Shown piece after piece: positions 1-8,507 of a stretch of DNA of 64,000 nt (the stretch's first letter is position 1; every line of letters begins with the position of its first letter). This DNA is from Bradyrhizobium jicamae (lineage in GTDB: Bacteria > Pseudomonadota > Alphaproteobacteria > Rhizobiales > Xanthobacteraceae), in contig NZ_JAFCKQ010000036.1 in assembly GCF_018130215.1 (NCBI RefSeq), forward strand, positions 16,404 to 80,403, written 5' to 3'. The notes beneath the pieces are model-generated. The model did not search any database. It was not told the DNA's origin and saw only the letters and a list, made by a program, of their open reading frames with translations. Position numbers and translations under genes: made by a program.

Positions 1-197
1 TGCCGGAGAGTATCTGGTGCCGGGACCTCCGCGCCGGTGGATCGACCGAGGGAAGGAAGTTTGGCGCCTCCAAAGACGACCTGCGGATGGTCATGGGCCA
101 CACCAATGAACGCCAGACCGACAACTATGACCGCGCCAAGCTAGAGGCGTTCCGCCGCGTCATGAGCGCCCGGACCGCCGGCAGGAACGCCTCGTAA
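1..197 (+). CDS. Tyrosine recombinase/integrase, C-terminal fragment (cut by window edge)
   Basis: The frame is open from base 3 to a TAA at 195-197. The fragment matches the catalytic end of a tyrosine recombinase: an RDLRAGGSTEG box (the HxxR region, with Arg where His is usual), an MGHT motif (the later catalytic His), and a Tyr in the TDNYDR stretch 11 residues on, which would be the nucleophile. These enzymes integrate and excise phages and islands by strand exchange. The 5' part lies outside the window, so whether the gene is intact cannot be judged. No tRNA or clear attachment repeat was seen in the following 180 bases. Confidence 0.75.
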   Translation, partial: PESIWCRDLRAGGSTEGRKFGASKDDLRMVMGHTNERQTDNYDRAKLEAFRRVMSARTAGRNAS

Positions 198-375
198 ACA
201 AACCCGAGGACCATCTCAGGACCACGGGACCGCGCCTTTTGAATTAGTCAATACGATCAGCGCCTTACAGAAGCGCAAAACAGCCGAAAGTTAAGGAGCT
301 GTTAACGTCAATGGATTGCGAACGCGGCCCGGCGGCTCGAACAGCTTCGGCAGACCCGAGAGTCCGGCGACATTC

Positions 376-1086
376 CTATCGGATACGCCTGGTCGGACGC
401 TGCCGCATCTCTTCCTCGGACGCTGCCTGTTGCGCTTTCAGCCGCTGCACGAAGATTCGTGCCGCCCTCGAAATATGATCCCGGCTGAGCGTCTCCGCTG
501 TCGCGCCATCGCCCGACATGACGGCTTCGAGGATCGCGACATGCTCGCCAAGGATGATCTGCGGCATCTGCGCGTCGTCGCGCAGCACCTCTCCCATGAC
601 GCGGCGCAGGTAGGGCCAATGTGGAGCCGTCGTTTCGCCGATCAGCGGATTGCCGGCCAGTTCGTTGATGAAGCCGTGAAAGGCCATATCGGCTTCGATC
701 TGTTCGTTGAGGGAGCCGCTCTCGACCGCCGCCTGCCCGGCGTCGAGGTAAGCCCGGCCTTCATGCCTCGCCCGCTCGGAGCCGCGTTCTGCGGCGAGCC
801 GGGCCGCCAGGCCGTCCAGCATGGCGCGCACCTCGTAGAGGTTCTGCACGAAATCGACGTCCAGCGGGGAGACGATCAGGCCCCGGCCGGGAGCCTCGCG
901 GACCATTCCACGGTCGCGGAGCAGCAGCAACGCCTGCTGAACCGGCTGGCGGGAGACCCCATAGGCGCGCGCCAATTCATCCTGGATCAGCCTTGAGTTG
1001 GCCGGCAACGCGCCCTCAACGATCTCAGAAACAATAGCATTTACAACCTGTTCCACCAGGGTTGGCTGGTTCTGGATCTGGGCCAT
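376..1086 (-). CDS. GntR-family (FCD subfamily) transcriptional regulator
   Basis: A 236-residue repressor-type protein. A winged helix-turn-helix at about residues 10-73 includes the segment YGVSRQPVQQALLLL. It is followed by an FCD ligand-binding domain with the Asp/His pattern that usually binds a metal (DMAFH, GEHVAILE, SRDHISR). I chose the ATG at 1086 over one at 1122 because GGCGGAG lies 5 bases upstream. The gene diverges from a TRAP transport/catabolic operon and most likely controls it in response to the substrate or a CoA-linked intermediate. AT-rich repeats in the shared promoter are the probable operators. The family call is firm; the ligand is unknown. Confidence 0.9.
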   Translation of the reverse strand: MAQIQNQPTLVEQVVNAIVSEIVEGALPANSRLIQDELARAYGVSRQPVQQALLLLRDRGMVREAPGRGLIVSPLDVDFVQNLYEVRAMLDGLAARLAAERGSERARHEGRAYLDAGQAAVESGSLNEQIEADMAFHGFINELAGNPLIGETTAPHWPYLRRVMGEVLRDDAQMPQIILGEHVAILEAVMSGDGATAETLSRDHISRAARIFVQRLKAQQAASEEEMRQRPTRRIR

Positions 1087-1148
1087 GCATTCTCCGCCGG
1101 GTGCTTCGCTCAAATTTATCACTGCGTCGCAGAAGAATCTATTGCTCC

Positions 1149-1187
1149 GTATTCGAATTCAGAATATGTATTCTGTATTCGAATTCA
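1149..1187. promoter_or_regulatory. Putative GntR operator in the divergent promoter
   Basis: GTATTCGAATTCA occurs twice as a direct repeat (1149-1161 and 1175-1187). Between the copies lies the near-palindrome AGAATATGTATTCT (1161-1174). This AT-rich block sits in a GC-rich intergenic region, 40 bases before the TRAP binding-protein start and about 60 bases before the GntR start. FCD-type GntR regulators bind short dyads in such positions, so this is a good candidate for their control site. Binding itself is inferred. Confidence 0.6.
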
Positions 1188-1226
1188 ATACCGCCTCGAT
1201 GCGGAACTTCACATGGGAGGACGCCA

Positions 1227-2249
1227 ATGCTCGTGGTTAGCCGTCGTTCGCTATTGAAATCCGCCGCCGGCCTGGTTGCCGCCGGATCGCTGCTGAAGAG
1301 CCCCGCCGTGCTGGCCCAGGCCGCGCCGCTCAAGCTGAAGTTCGGCAACGACCTGCCGGCGACCCACACCGTGAATCTGCGCCTGAAGGAGGCCATCGAG
1401 GCGATCGGAGCCGAGACCAAGGGCCAGCTCACGATCAGCCTGTTCCCCAACAACCAGCTCGGCAGCGACACCGACATGATGACCCAGCTCCGCTCCGGCG
1501 CGCTCGAGCTCGCGACCATGCCCAGCACGGTGCTTTCGACCCTGATCCCTGCCGCATCGCTGACCGGCGTCGGCTTCGCCTTTACGAACTATGACAAGGT
1601 ATGGGCGGCGATGGACGGCGAAGTCGGCAAGTACATCCGCGGCAGCATCGAGAAGGTCGGCCTCGTCCCCTTCGAGGCGATGTGGGACAACGGCTTCCGC
1701 CAGATCACCTCAAGCACCCATCCGATCAGTTCGCCTGAGGATCTCAAGAACTTCAAGATTCGCGTACCTGTCGTGCCGCTGTGGGTCGCGCTGTTCTCGG
1801 CGTTCGGCGCAGCACCGGTCAGCATCCCCCTGAACGAGGCGTACTCCGCGCTGCAAACCAAGATCGCCGACGGCCAGGAAAATCCGCTGGCGCTGATCGA
1901 ATCCGCCAAGTTCTACGAGGTGCAGAAGTACTGCTCGCTCACCAATCACTCCTGGGACGGCTTCTGGCTGCTTTCGAGCCAGCGGATCTGGAAGACGGTT
2001 CCGAAGGAGCTGCAGGAAGTGATGCAGAAGCACTTCAATGCCGCTGCCAGGAAGCAGCGCGACGACATCGTCCAGGCCAACGCCGAGTACCGCAAGAACC
2101 TGGAGTCGAAGGGGCTCGCGTTCAACGAGACCAAGGCCGATGCCTTCCAGGCAGCACTGGCCAAGACCTCCTTCTACAAGGACGCGAAGACCAAGTTCGG
2201 CGACGAGGCCTGGACGCTGCTGCAGAAATACGCCGGCAACATCGGTTGA
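1227..2249 (+). CDS. TRAP transporter substrate-binding protein, DctP family
   Basis: A 340-residue periplasmic solute receptor of a tripartite ATP-independent transporter, which captures an organic acid for the adjacent permease. The N-terminus has a twin-arginine-like signal (RRSLLKSAAG) and an AQA-type cleavage region near residue 31. The ATG at 1227 is chosen because GGGAGG (1215-1220) is well placed; an upstream extension lacks such a site. The body has the DctP fold pattern, including FRQI and the region RVPVVPLWVALFSAFG, where the carboxylate-binding Arg of the family normally lies. It is the first gene of the operon, and the fused permease starts 5 bases after its stop. The substrate cannot be read from sequence. 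Confidence 0.9.
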   Translation: MLVVSRRSLLKSAAGLVAAGSLLKSPAVLAQAAPLKLKFGNDLPATHTVNLRLKEAIEAIGAETKGQLTISLFPNNQLGSDTDMMTQLRSGALELATMPSTVLSTLIPAASLTGVGFAFTNYDKVWAAMDGEVGKYIRGSIEKVGLVPFEAMWDNGFRQITSSTHPISSPEDLKNFKIRVPVVPLWVALFSAFGAAPVSIPLNEAYSALQTKIADGQENPLALIESAKFYEVQKYCSLTNHSWDGFWLLSSQRIWKTVPKELQEVMQKHFNAAARKQRDDIVQANAEYRKNLESKGLAFNETKADAFQAALAKTSFYKDAKTKFGDEAWTLLQKYAGNIG

Positions 2250-2254
2250 TCGTC

Positions 2255-4132
2255 ATGCAGATCGCAGACGAAATCGGCGTCGTGCCACCCAGGATGACCG
2301 GGGTTGCGGGCGCCCTGCAAAAGGCCGAACAATGGCTCGGTTCAGCGATCGCGGCCGCCGCGGCCCTGCTCGTGGTCGCGGAAATCGTCGTGTTGTTCAC
2401 CGGCGTTTCTGCGCGCTACTTCTTCCAGCGGCCGCTGATCTGGTCGGATGAATTGGCCGGCATCCTGTTCCTGTGGCTCGCGATGCTCGGCGCGGTGGTC
2501 GCCTTTCAGCGCGGCGAGCATATGCGGATGACGGCCCTCGTGGGCAAGCTCGATCCGCGCAAGCGTGCCTTCTTCGACGTGCTCGCGATCGCGGCGCCGC
2601 TGGCATTCCTGGTCCTCGTTCTCGAGCCGGCCTACGAATTCGCCTCCGACGAAGCGTTCGTCTCGACGCCCGCACTCGACATCTCGAATCTCTGGCGCGC
2701 CGCGGCACTGCCGATCGGCCTCGGCCTGATGCTGCTGGTCGCACTGTTCCGGATGCTGTCGTCAGGTCAATGGCGGCTAACCGCAACTGCCGTCGCCCTC
2801 GTCGCCGTCGTCGGTGCCGCATTCTATGCCCTGAGCCCGCTCCTGATCCCGCTCGGCAACCTCAACCTGCTGATCTTCTTCGTCGGCCTGGTCGCCGTGA
2901 TGGTGTTCGCCGCTGTGCCCATTGCCTTCGCCTTTGGGCTCGCCACCTTCGCCTACATCACGCTGACGACCTCCACGCCGTCGACCGTCGTGATCGGCCG
3001 CATGGACGAGGGCATGAGCCATCTCATCCTGCTGTCGGTGCCGTTGTTCGTCTTCCTCGGCCTCCTGATCGAGATGACGGGCATGGCGCGCGCCATGGTG
3101 GCCTTCCTCGCGAGCCTGCTGGGACATGTCCGCGGTGGCCTGCAATATGTGCTGGTCGCCGCGATGTATCTGGTGTCGGGCATTTCGGGCGCCAAGGCCG
3201 CCGACATGGCCGCCGTCGCTCCCGTGCTGTTCCCCGAAATGATCGAGCGCGGCGCGAAACCCGGCGACCTCGTCGCGCTTCTGTCGGCCACTGGCGCGCA
3301 GACCGAAACCATCCCGCCGAGCCTCGTCCTGATTACCATCGGATCGGTCACCGGTGTCTCGATTGCGGCTCTGTTCACCGGCGGCCTGCTGCCGGGGCTG
3401 GTGCTTGCAATCATGCTCTGCTTCGTGGTGTGGCAGCGCTATCGCAAGGAAGACCTCTCGCATGTGAAGCGCGCAAGCTGGGGCGAGGTCGGCTCGACGT
3501 TCCTCGTGGCGTTGCCTGCTGTGGCGCTGCCCTTCGTGATCCGCTTCGCTGTCGTCGGCGGCGTCGCCACCGCGACCGAAGTCTCGACGATCGGTATCGT
3601 CTATGCGGCGCTTGCGGGCCTGTTGTTCTATCGCAGGTTCGACTGGCGCCGGCTCTATCCGATGCTGACCGAGACCGCGGCGCTCTCGGGTGCGATCCTG
3701 CTGATCATCGGCGCCGCGACCGGGATGGCCTGGGCGTTGACCCAGTCCGGCTTCTCGACCGCGCTCGCATCGTTCATGACCGGCCTGCCCGGCGGCGCGC
3801 CGATGTTCCTGGCCGTGACCATCATCGCCTTCGTCGTGCTGGGCAGCGTGCTCGAGGGCATCCCCGCAATCGTGCTGTTCGGACCGCTGTTGTTCCCGAT
3901 CGCCAAGCAGGTCGGAGTGCACGAGGTCCACTACGCGATGGTGGTCATCCTGGCGATGGGCATCGGCCTGTTCGCCCCGCCGTTCGGCGTCGGCTACTAC
4001 GCCGCCTGCGCCATCAGCCGCATTCATCCCGACGAAGGCATCAAGCCGATGCTCGGCTACGTGCTGGCGCTGCTGATCGGCACGATCGTGATAGCGGCCG
4101 TGCCGTGGTTCTCGATCGGCCTCTTGCACTGA
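2255..4132 (+). CDS. TRAP transporter fused permease (DctQ + DctM)
   Basis: A 625-residue inner-membrane protein that joins the small DctQ and large DctM subunits in one chain. The DctQ part, about residues 20-175, contains the typical WSDELAGILFLWLAMLG segment. The DctM part, about 190-620, has many hydrophobic helices and a GAQTETIPPS loop. With the preceding receptor it makes a complete cation-driven uptake system. The start at 2255 leaves only 5 bases after the dctP stop. Fused Q/M permeases are known, so the fusion is not itself unusual. The frame continues upstream of 2255 only as a shadow of dctP. Confidence 0.9.
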   Translation: MQIADEIGVVPPRMTGVAGALQKAEQWLGSAIAAAAALLVVAEIVVLFTGVSARYFFQRPLIWSDELAGILFLWLAMLGAVVAFQRGEHMRMTALVGKLDPRKRAFFDVLAIAAPLAFLVLVLEPAYEFASDEAFVSTPALDISNLWRAAALPIGLGLMLLVALFRMLSSGQWRLTATAVALVAVVGAAFYALSPLLIPLGNLNLLIFFVGLVAVMVFAAVPIAFAFGLATFAYITLTTSTPSTVVIGRMDEGMSHLILLSVPLFVFLGLLIEMTGMARAMVAFLASLLGHVRGGLQYVLVAAMYLVSGISGAKAADMAAVAPVLFPEMIERGAKPGDLVALLSATGAQTETIPPSLVLITIGSVTGVSIAALFTGGLLPGLVLAIMLCFVVWQRYRKEDLSHVKRASWGEVGSTFLVALPAVALPFVIRFAVVGGVATATEVSTIGIVYAALAGLLFYRRFDWRRLYPMLTETAALSGAILLIIGAATGMAWALTQSGFSTALASFMTGLPGGAPMFLAVTIIAFVVLGSVLEGIPAIVLFGPLLFPIAKQVGVHEVHYAMVVILAMGIGLFAPPFGVGYYAACAISRIHPDEGIKPMLGYVLALLIGTIVIAAVPWFSIGLLH

Positions 4133-4171
4133 TCAACCCTGATTTGCAGCCAAGCATTCGAGGATTCGACC

Positions 4172-5725
4172 ATGAAGGACCTCTTGAATTTCGGTGAGAT
4201 GCTGTCGGTGCACGCGCGGCTTGCGCCGAACAGTCTGGGCACCCGTGACCTCGACCGCTCGATGACGTTCGGCCAGTGGAACGATCGCGCCTGCCGCCTC
4301 GCCAACGCCTTGCTGGGCCTTGGTCTGGTCAAAGGCGACCGGGTCGCAATTCTTGCCTACAACTGCGTCGAGTGGAGCGAGATCTTCGCAGCCACCGCAA
4401 AGGCTGGGCTCGTCGCCCTGCCGATCAACTTCCGGCTGGTCGGCAAGGAAGTCGAATTCATCGTCAACAACGCCGAGGCGGCTGCCGTCATCGTCCAGGA
4501 CGAGCTGGTCGGCGTCGTCGAGGAAATCCGGGATGCGCTTCCCGTCAAGGCCGATCGCTTCATTCACTTCGGCACAAGGCAGTGCCCGGCGGGATATCGC
4601 GACTATGAAGCATTCCTGTCGGCCGGGAGTGCCCGCGAGACCAACCAGCACGTCGCGCTGTCCGATCCCTGGACATTGATGTACACGTCCGGAACCACGG
4701 GCAACCCGAAGGGCGTGGTGCGCAGCCATCGCAGCGCGGTGCTGCTGTCGATGGTCACCGAGATCGAGCTTGGCCTGCATCGAACGGATGGCGCGCTCCT
4801 CGTGATGCCGATGTGCCACGCCAATTCGCTGAACTTCTTTGGCGCGTTTGGTTATTGCGGCGGCGTCAACTCGATTTATTCCCGCAAGAGCTTCGATCCC
4901 GAGCATGCCGTCAAGACGCTGGCCGAGGGCGGCTCGACCTTCACCTCGCTAGTCCCGACGCACTACATCATGATGCTCGGCCTGCCGCAGGCAACCCGCG
5001 CCAAATACAATTTCGACGCTGTCACCAAGCTCATGATCTCGTCTGCGCCCGCGCGTCCTGAAACCAAGCGCGAGGTGATGGACATGTTCCCCAACTCCGG
5101 CCTGTTCGAACTCTACGGCGCGACCGAGACCGGCTGGGTGACCATGCTGCATCCGCACGAGCAATTCACCAAGCTGGGTTCGGTCGGTCGCGAATGCGTC
5201 GGCGCAGCGCCGATCAAGCTCCTCGACGAGGCCGGCAACGAGGTGCCGGACGGAGAAACCGGCGAGCTGTACTCCTGCAACGCGCACACATTCGACAGCT
5301 ATTGGCGCCTGCCGGAGAAGACCGCACAGGCGTTCCGCGGCGACTATTGCTCGGTCGGCGACATGGCTCGTCGCGATGCCGACGGATACATCCACCTCTC
5401 CGACCGCAAGAGCAACATGATCATCTCGGGCGGCGAGAACATCTATCCGTCCGAGGTCGAGGCCCTGGTCGGCGCGCATCCGCTCGTCAAGGACGTCGCC
5501 GTGATCGGACTGCCGGACGACAAGTGGGGCGAGAGCGTGCATGCCGTCATCGTGCTGCATGACGGCGCAGCCCTGACGGAGGGCGAGCTGAGCGCGTGGT
5601 CGAAGGAACGCATGGCCGGTTTCAAGCGTCCGCGGTCCTACAAGTTCATCACTGAGGACGAGATGCCGCGCAATGCCACCGGCAAGGTCCTTCATCGCGA
5701 ACTGAAGAAGAGATTTTCCGACTGA
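4172..5725 (+). CDS. AMP-dependent acyl-CoA synthetase/ligase
   Basis: A 517-residue ANL-superfamily enzyme that activates a carboxylic acid with ATP and CoA. The P-loop-like motif YTSGTTGNPKGV is at residues 171-182. The hinge region has LSDRKSNMIISGGENIYPSE, and the C-terminal catalytic Lys is in NATGKVLH. Length and motif order are those of a complete medium- or aryl-acid CoA ligase. It follows the TRAP permease by 39 bases on the same strand, so the imported acid is probably its substrate. Similar enzymes act on fatty, benzoic, malonic or oxalic acids, and I cannot choose between them. Confidence 0.88.
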   Translation: MKDLLNFGEMLSVHARLAPNSLGTRDLDRSMTFGQWNDRACRLANALLGLGLVKGDRVAILAYNCVEWSEIFAATAKAGLVALPINFRLVGKEVEFIVNNAEAAAVIVQDELVGVVEEIRDALPVKADRFIHFGTRQCPAGYRDYEAFLSAGSARETNQHVALSDPWTLMYTSGTTGNPKGVVRSHRSAVLLSMVTEIELGLHRTDGALLVMPMCHANSLNFFGAFGYCGGVNSIYSRKSFDPEHAVKTLAEGGSTFTSLVPTHYIMMLGLPQATRAKYNFDAVTKLMISSAPARPETKREVMDMFPNSGLFELYGATETGWVTMLHPHEQFTKLGSVGRECVGAAPIKLLDEAGNEVPDGETGELYSCNAHTFDSYWRLPEKTAQAFRGDYCSVGDMARRDADGYIHLSDRKSNMIISGGENIYPSEVEALVGAHPLVKDVAVIGLPDDKWGESVHAVIVLHDGAALTEGELSAWSKERMAGFKRPRSYKFITEDEMPRNATGKVLHRELKKRFSD

Positions 5726-5754
5726 CCCGGTGAACGAGAGCGTCCCGACGTATC

Positions 5755-6693
5755 ATGCAGGCTGTCCTCAACTCCGCATTGCCGGTCTTCGCGTTGATCC
5801 TGACAGGGTTCATCTGCGGATTCTTCGGCGTGTTCGACAAGACGGCAACCGACAATCTCAATCGATTTGCGATCTACCTGGCGCTGCCATCGCTGATGTT
5901 CACGGCGATGTCCAGGATCCGGCCGGACCAGGTTCAGCAGTTCGGCTTCGCAGCGGCGTTCTGCGGCGGTTTTGCCGTCACCTTCGCCGTCGCTTTCGTG
6001 GTGAGCCGCCTGCGAGGCCGGCGCGTGGCCAACGCGAGTGTCGAGGGGCTGGATGCCGGCTACAGCAATGTCGGCTTCATGGGCATCCCGATGTGCCTGC
6101 TGGTGTTTGGACCGGAAAGCGCCCCCGCCTCTATCATCGCCACGCTGTTCACGGCCTGCGTCCTCTTCCTGTTTGCGATCGTCGTGATCGAAATCGATTT
6201 GCAGAAAGCGGACGGCTTCTGGTCCACCAGCGCCAGGGTCACGCGCGCCATCTTTACCAGCCCACTCCTCATCGCGCCGGTCGCCGGCCTCGCCGTTGGG
6301 CTGAGCGGCCTGACCGTGCCTGCCCCGTTCGCGAGCTTTACGTCCATCCTCGGCGGAGCCGCGTCCCCTGCCGCGCTTGTCTGCATCGGACTCTTCCTGG
6401 CGCAAGAGCGGGTCGTCACCAATGACATCGGCTCCATCGCCCTGCTCGTTTCGATGAAGCTCGTCCTGCAGCCTGCAGTGACCGCATTCCTGGCTTTCCG
6501 CGTTTTCTCGATGCCGCCACTGTGGTCGCACTCTGCGGTGATCCTGAGCGCGCTGCCGATCGGATCGGGACCTTTCACCATCGCCAAGCTTTATGGGCTC
6601 GAGGCCGGCGTCACCTCGGGCTCGATCCTGGCTTCCCATGTCTTCGCCGTTCTGACCGTCTCGCTTCTCGTCGCCTGGCTCGCGCAGATCTGA
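5755..6693 (+). CDS. AEC-family transporter (auxin efflux carrier-like)
   Basis: A 312-residue integral membrane protein with about ten hydrophobic segments in the bile/arsenite/AEC arrangement (two five-helix halves). The stretches DAGYSNVGFMGIPMCLLVFG and LIAPVAGLAVGLSG are typical. Bacterial relatives move malonate, auxin-like acids or other small organic acids. It lies 29 bases after the acyl-CoA synthetase in the same operon and so may export a pathway product or provide a second route for the substrate. Family assignment is good; direction and substrate are inferred. Confidence 0.85.
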   Translation: MQAVLNSALPVFALILTGFICGFFGVFDKTATDNLNRFAIYLALPSLMFTAMSRIRPDQVQQFGFAAAFCGGFAVTFAVAFVVSRLRGRRVANASVEGLDAGYSNVGFMGIPMCLLVFGPESAPASIIATLFTACVLFLFAIVVIEIDLQKADGFWSTSARVTRAIFTSPLLIAPVAGLAVGLSGLTVPAPFASFTSILGGAASPAALVCIGLFLAQERVVTNDIGSIALLVSMKLVLQPAVTAFLAFRVFSMPPLWSHSAVILSALPIGSGPFTIAKLYGLEAGVTSGSILASHVFAVLTVSLLVAWLAQI

Positions 6694-6726
6694 TCCATGC
6701 AACTCTAACAGCACCGGAGTTCCCCG

Positions 6727-8439
6727 ATGAAAGCCCTTCCCGACAGTGCCGCCGACCTGATTGCCCGCCTTCTGAAACGCCGCGGCGTCACGCGCGTCTT
6801 CGCACTCTGCGGCGGCCACATCATGCCGATCTGGATGCGGCTTGACGCGGAGGGCATCCGCATCATCGACGTTCGCGACGAGCGCGCCGCCGTTCACATG
6901 GCACAGGCGCATTCGGAGTTGACCGGCGAGCTGGGTGTCGCGCTGGTGACGGCAGGCCCGGGCATGACCAACGCGATCACGGGCATCGCCAATGCACATG
7001 TTTCGCGCGCGACGGTCCTGGTCATTTCAGGGGGTAATCCGCGGCCGCAGGAAAACCGTGGCGGCCTGCAGGACATGGACCACACGCAGCTGGTCCGATC
7101 GATCACCCGCTATGCCCGCACGGTGCGCGAACCGTCGCTGGTGCTTCAGGAACTCGACGAGGCGATCTCGCGCGCCTTCGGCGAAGGTGGCGAGCCGGGT
7201 CCGTCCTATATCGATTTTCCGACCGACACGCTGCGCGGCATCGTGCCGAAGGCGCTGCAGCTCGAAGAGCATCTGTCGGCCAAGCCGCGTACCGTCACCC
7301 TTCCCGACCCGGCGCAAATTGCCCGCGCGGTCGATGTGCTCTGGTCGGCGAAGCGCGTGCTGGTGATTTCGGGACGCGGCGCCCGTGGCGCCGGCCCGGA
7401 GCTCGTCTCGCTGCTCGATCGTCTCGGAGCCGTCTATCTCGACACCGGCGAGAGCCGCGGGCTGGTGCCGGACAGCCACCCATCCGTGGTCGGCGCGATG
7501 CGCGGCGCCGTCATGGGTGACGCCGACGTGGTCCTCACCGTCGGACGCCGGCTCGACTTCCAGCTCGCCTACGGCTCTCCGGCCGTGTTCCAGTCCGCCA
7601 AATTCGTCCGGATCAGCGATACACCGTCCGAAATGCGCGACAACCGTCGCGGCGCCGTCGAGATCCTGGCGTCGCCCGCCGAGACACTCCGCGCCATGGT
7701 CGAACATGCCGGCAATCGCGCTTCCGAGGTCGACCGGCAATGGGCTGCGAAACTGCACGCCGGCCACGAGGAGCGCGCGAAGAAGCTGCAGGCGAGCATG
7801 GCCGCCGCGCCAAACGGCTCCGACGGCAAGCTGCATCCGAACAAGGTCCTCTCCGAAATCCAGAAGGCCATCGGCAACGACTCCGTCGTCATCACCGACG
7901 GCGGCGACTTCCTCGCTTTCGCGCGTGTCGGGCTCAATGCGCCCTTGATGCTCGACCCGGGCCCTTTCGGCTGCATCGGCATCGGCGTGCCTTACGGCAT
8001 TGCGGCCAGCCTCGCATTCCCGGACAAGCCGGTCGTGGTGGCGACCGGCGACGGCGCCTTCGGCTTCAATGCCATCGAGGTCGACACGGCCGTACGGCAC
8101 AAGGCCCCGGTCCTGATCGTCGTTGCCAACAACGGAGCCTGGCAGATCGAAGTGCATGACCAGACCGTCACCCATGGCAAGGTGGTCGGCACCCGACTGC
8201 AAGTCGCCGACTATGCGGGCATGGCCCGCTCCTTCGGCATGCACGCCGAGCGGGTCGAAACCGAAGAGCAACTCGGACCCGCGATCCAGCGCGCGCTGGC
8301 CAACCGCCCTGCGCTCCTCGACATGGTCGTGACGCCGGAGGCGATTTCGTCCGACGGCAAGACCGGTCTTGCCTGGGTGCCCGATCTGCAGCCGCTCGCG
8401 GCCTGGGACGAGGCCGAGCGCAAGTGGCGGGCGTCCTGA
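6727..8439 (+). CDS. Thiamine diphosphate-binding enzyme, acetolactate synthase/2-hydroxyacyl-CoA lyase-like
   Basis: A 570-residue three-domain ThDP enzyme. The pyrimidine-binding domain comes first, with the activating Glu in RDERAAVHMA (about residue 52), then a central Rossmann-like domain. The pyrophosphate domain has GDGAFGFNAIEVDTAVRHKA (from about 441) ending in the metal-binding NN. Such enzymes cleave or join C-C bonds next to a carbonyl: acetolactate synthase, oxalyl-CoA decarboxylase, 2-hydroxyacyl-CoA lyase and others. Being the last gene of a transport plus CoA-ligase operon favours a catabolic CoA-thioester lyase or decarboxylase over an amino-acid biosynthetic role, and no small regulatory subunit follows. 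The exact reaction is unknown. Confidence 0.85.
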   Translation: MKALPDSAADLIARLLKRRGVTRVFALCGGHIMPIWMRLDAEGIRIIDVRDERAAVHMAQAHSELTGELGVALVTAGPGMTNAITGIANAHVSRATVLVISGGNPRPQENRGGLQDMDHTQLVRSITRYARTVREPSLVLQELDEAISRAFGEGGEPGPSYIDFPTDTLRGIVPKALQLEEHLSAKPRTVTLPDPAQIARAVDVLWSAKRVLVISGRGARGAGPELVSLLDRLGAVYLDTGESRGLVPDSHPSVVGAMRGAVMGDADVVLTVGRRLDFQLAYGSPAVFQSAKFVRISDTPSEMRDNRRGAVEILASPAETLRAMVEHAGNRASEVDRQWAAKLHAGHEERAKKLQASMAAAPNGSDGKLHPNKVLSEIQKAIGNDSVVITDGGDFLAFARVGLNAPLMLDPGPFGCIGIGVPYGIAASLAFPDKPVVVATGDGAFGFNAIEVDTAVRHKAPVLIVVANNGAWQIEVHDQTVTHGKVVGTRLQVADYAGMARSFGMHAERVETEEQLGPAIQRALANRPALLDMVVTPEAISSDGKTGLAWVPDLQPLAAWDEAERKWRAS

Positions 8440-8507
8440 TGCGACAGGACATCGCGGAAACCGCGTTGGAGGGATGCCGGTGTCTGCGTTTGCGGTGGGC
8501 TGGCCCG

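Noticed and set aside
2473..4197. 574-codon open frame overlapping the TRAP permease and the acyl-CoA synthetase start
   Set aside because: Arg-rich shadow in another frame of the permease gene; no motif and no ribosome site.
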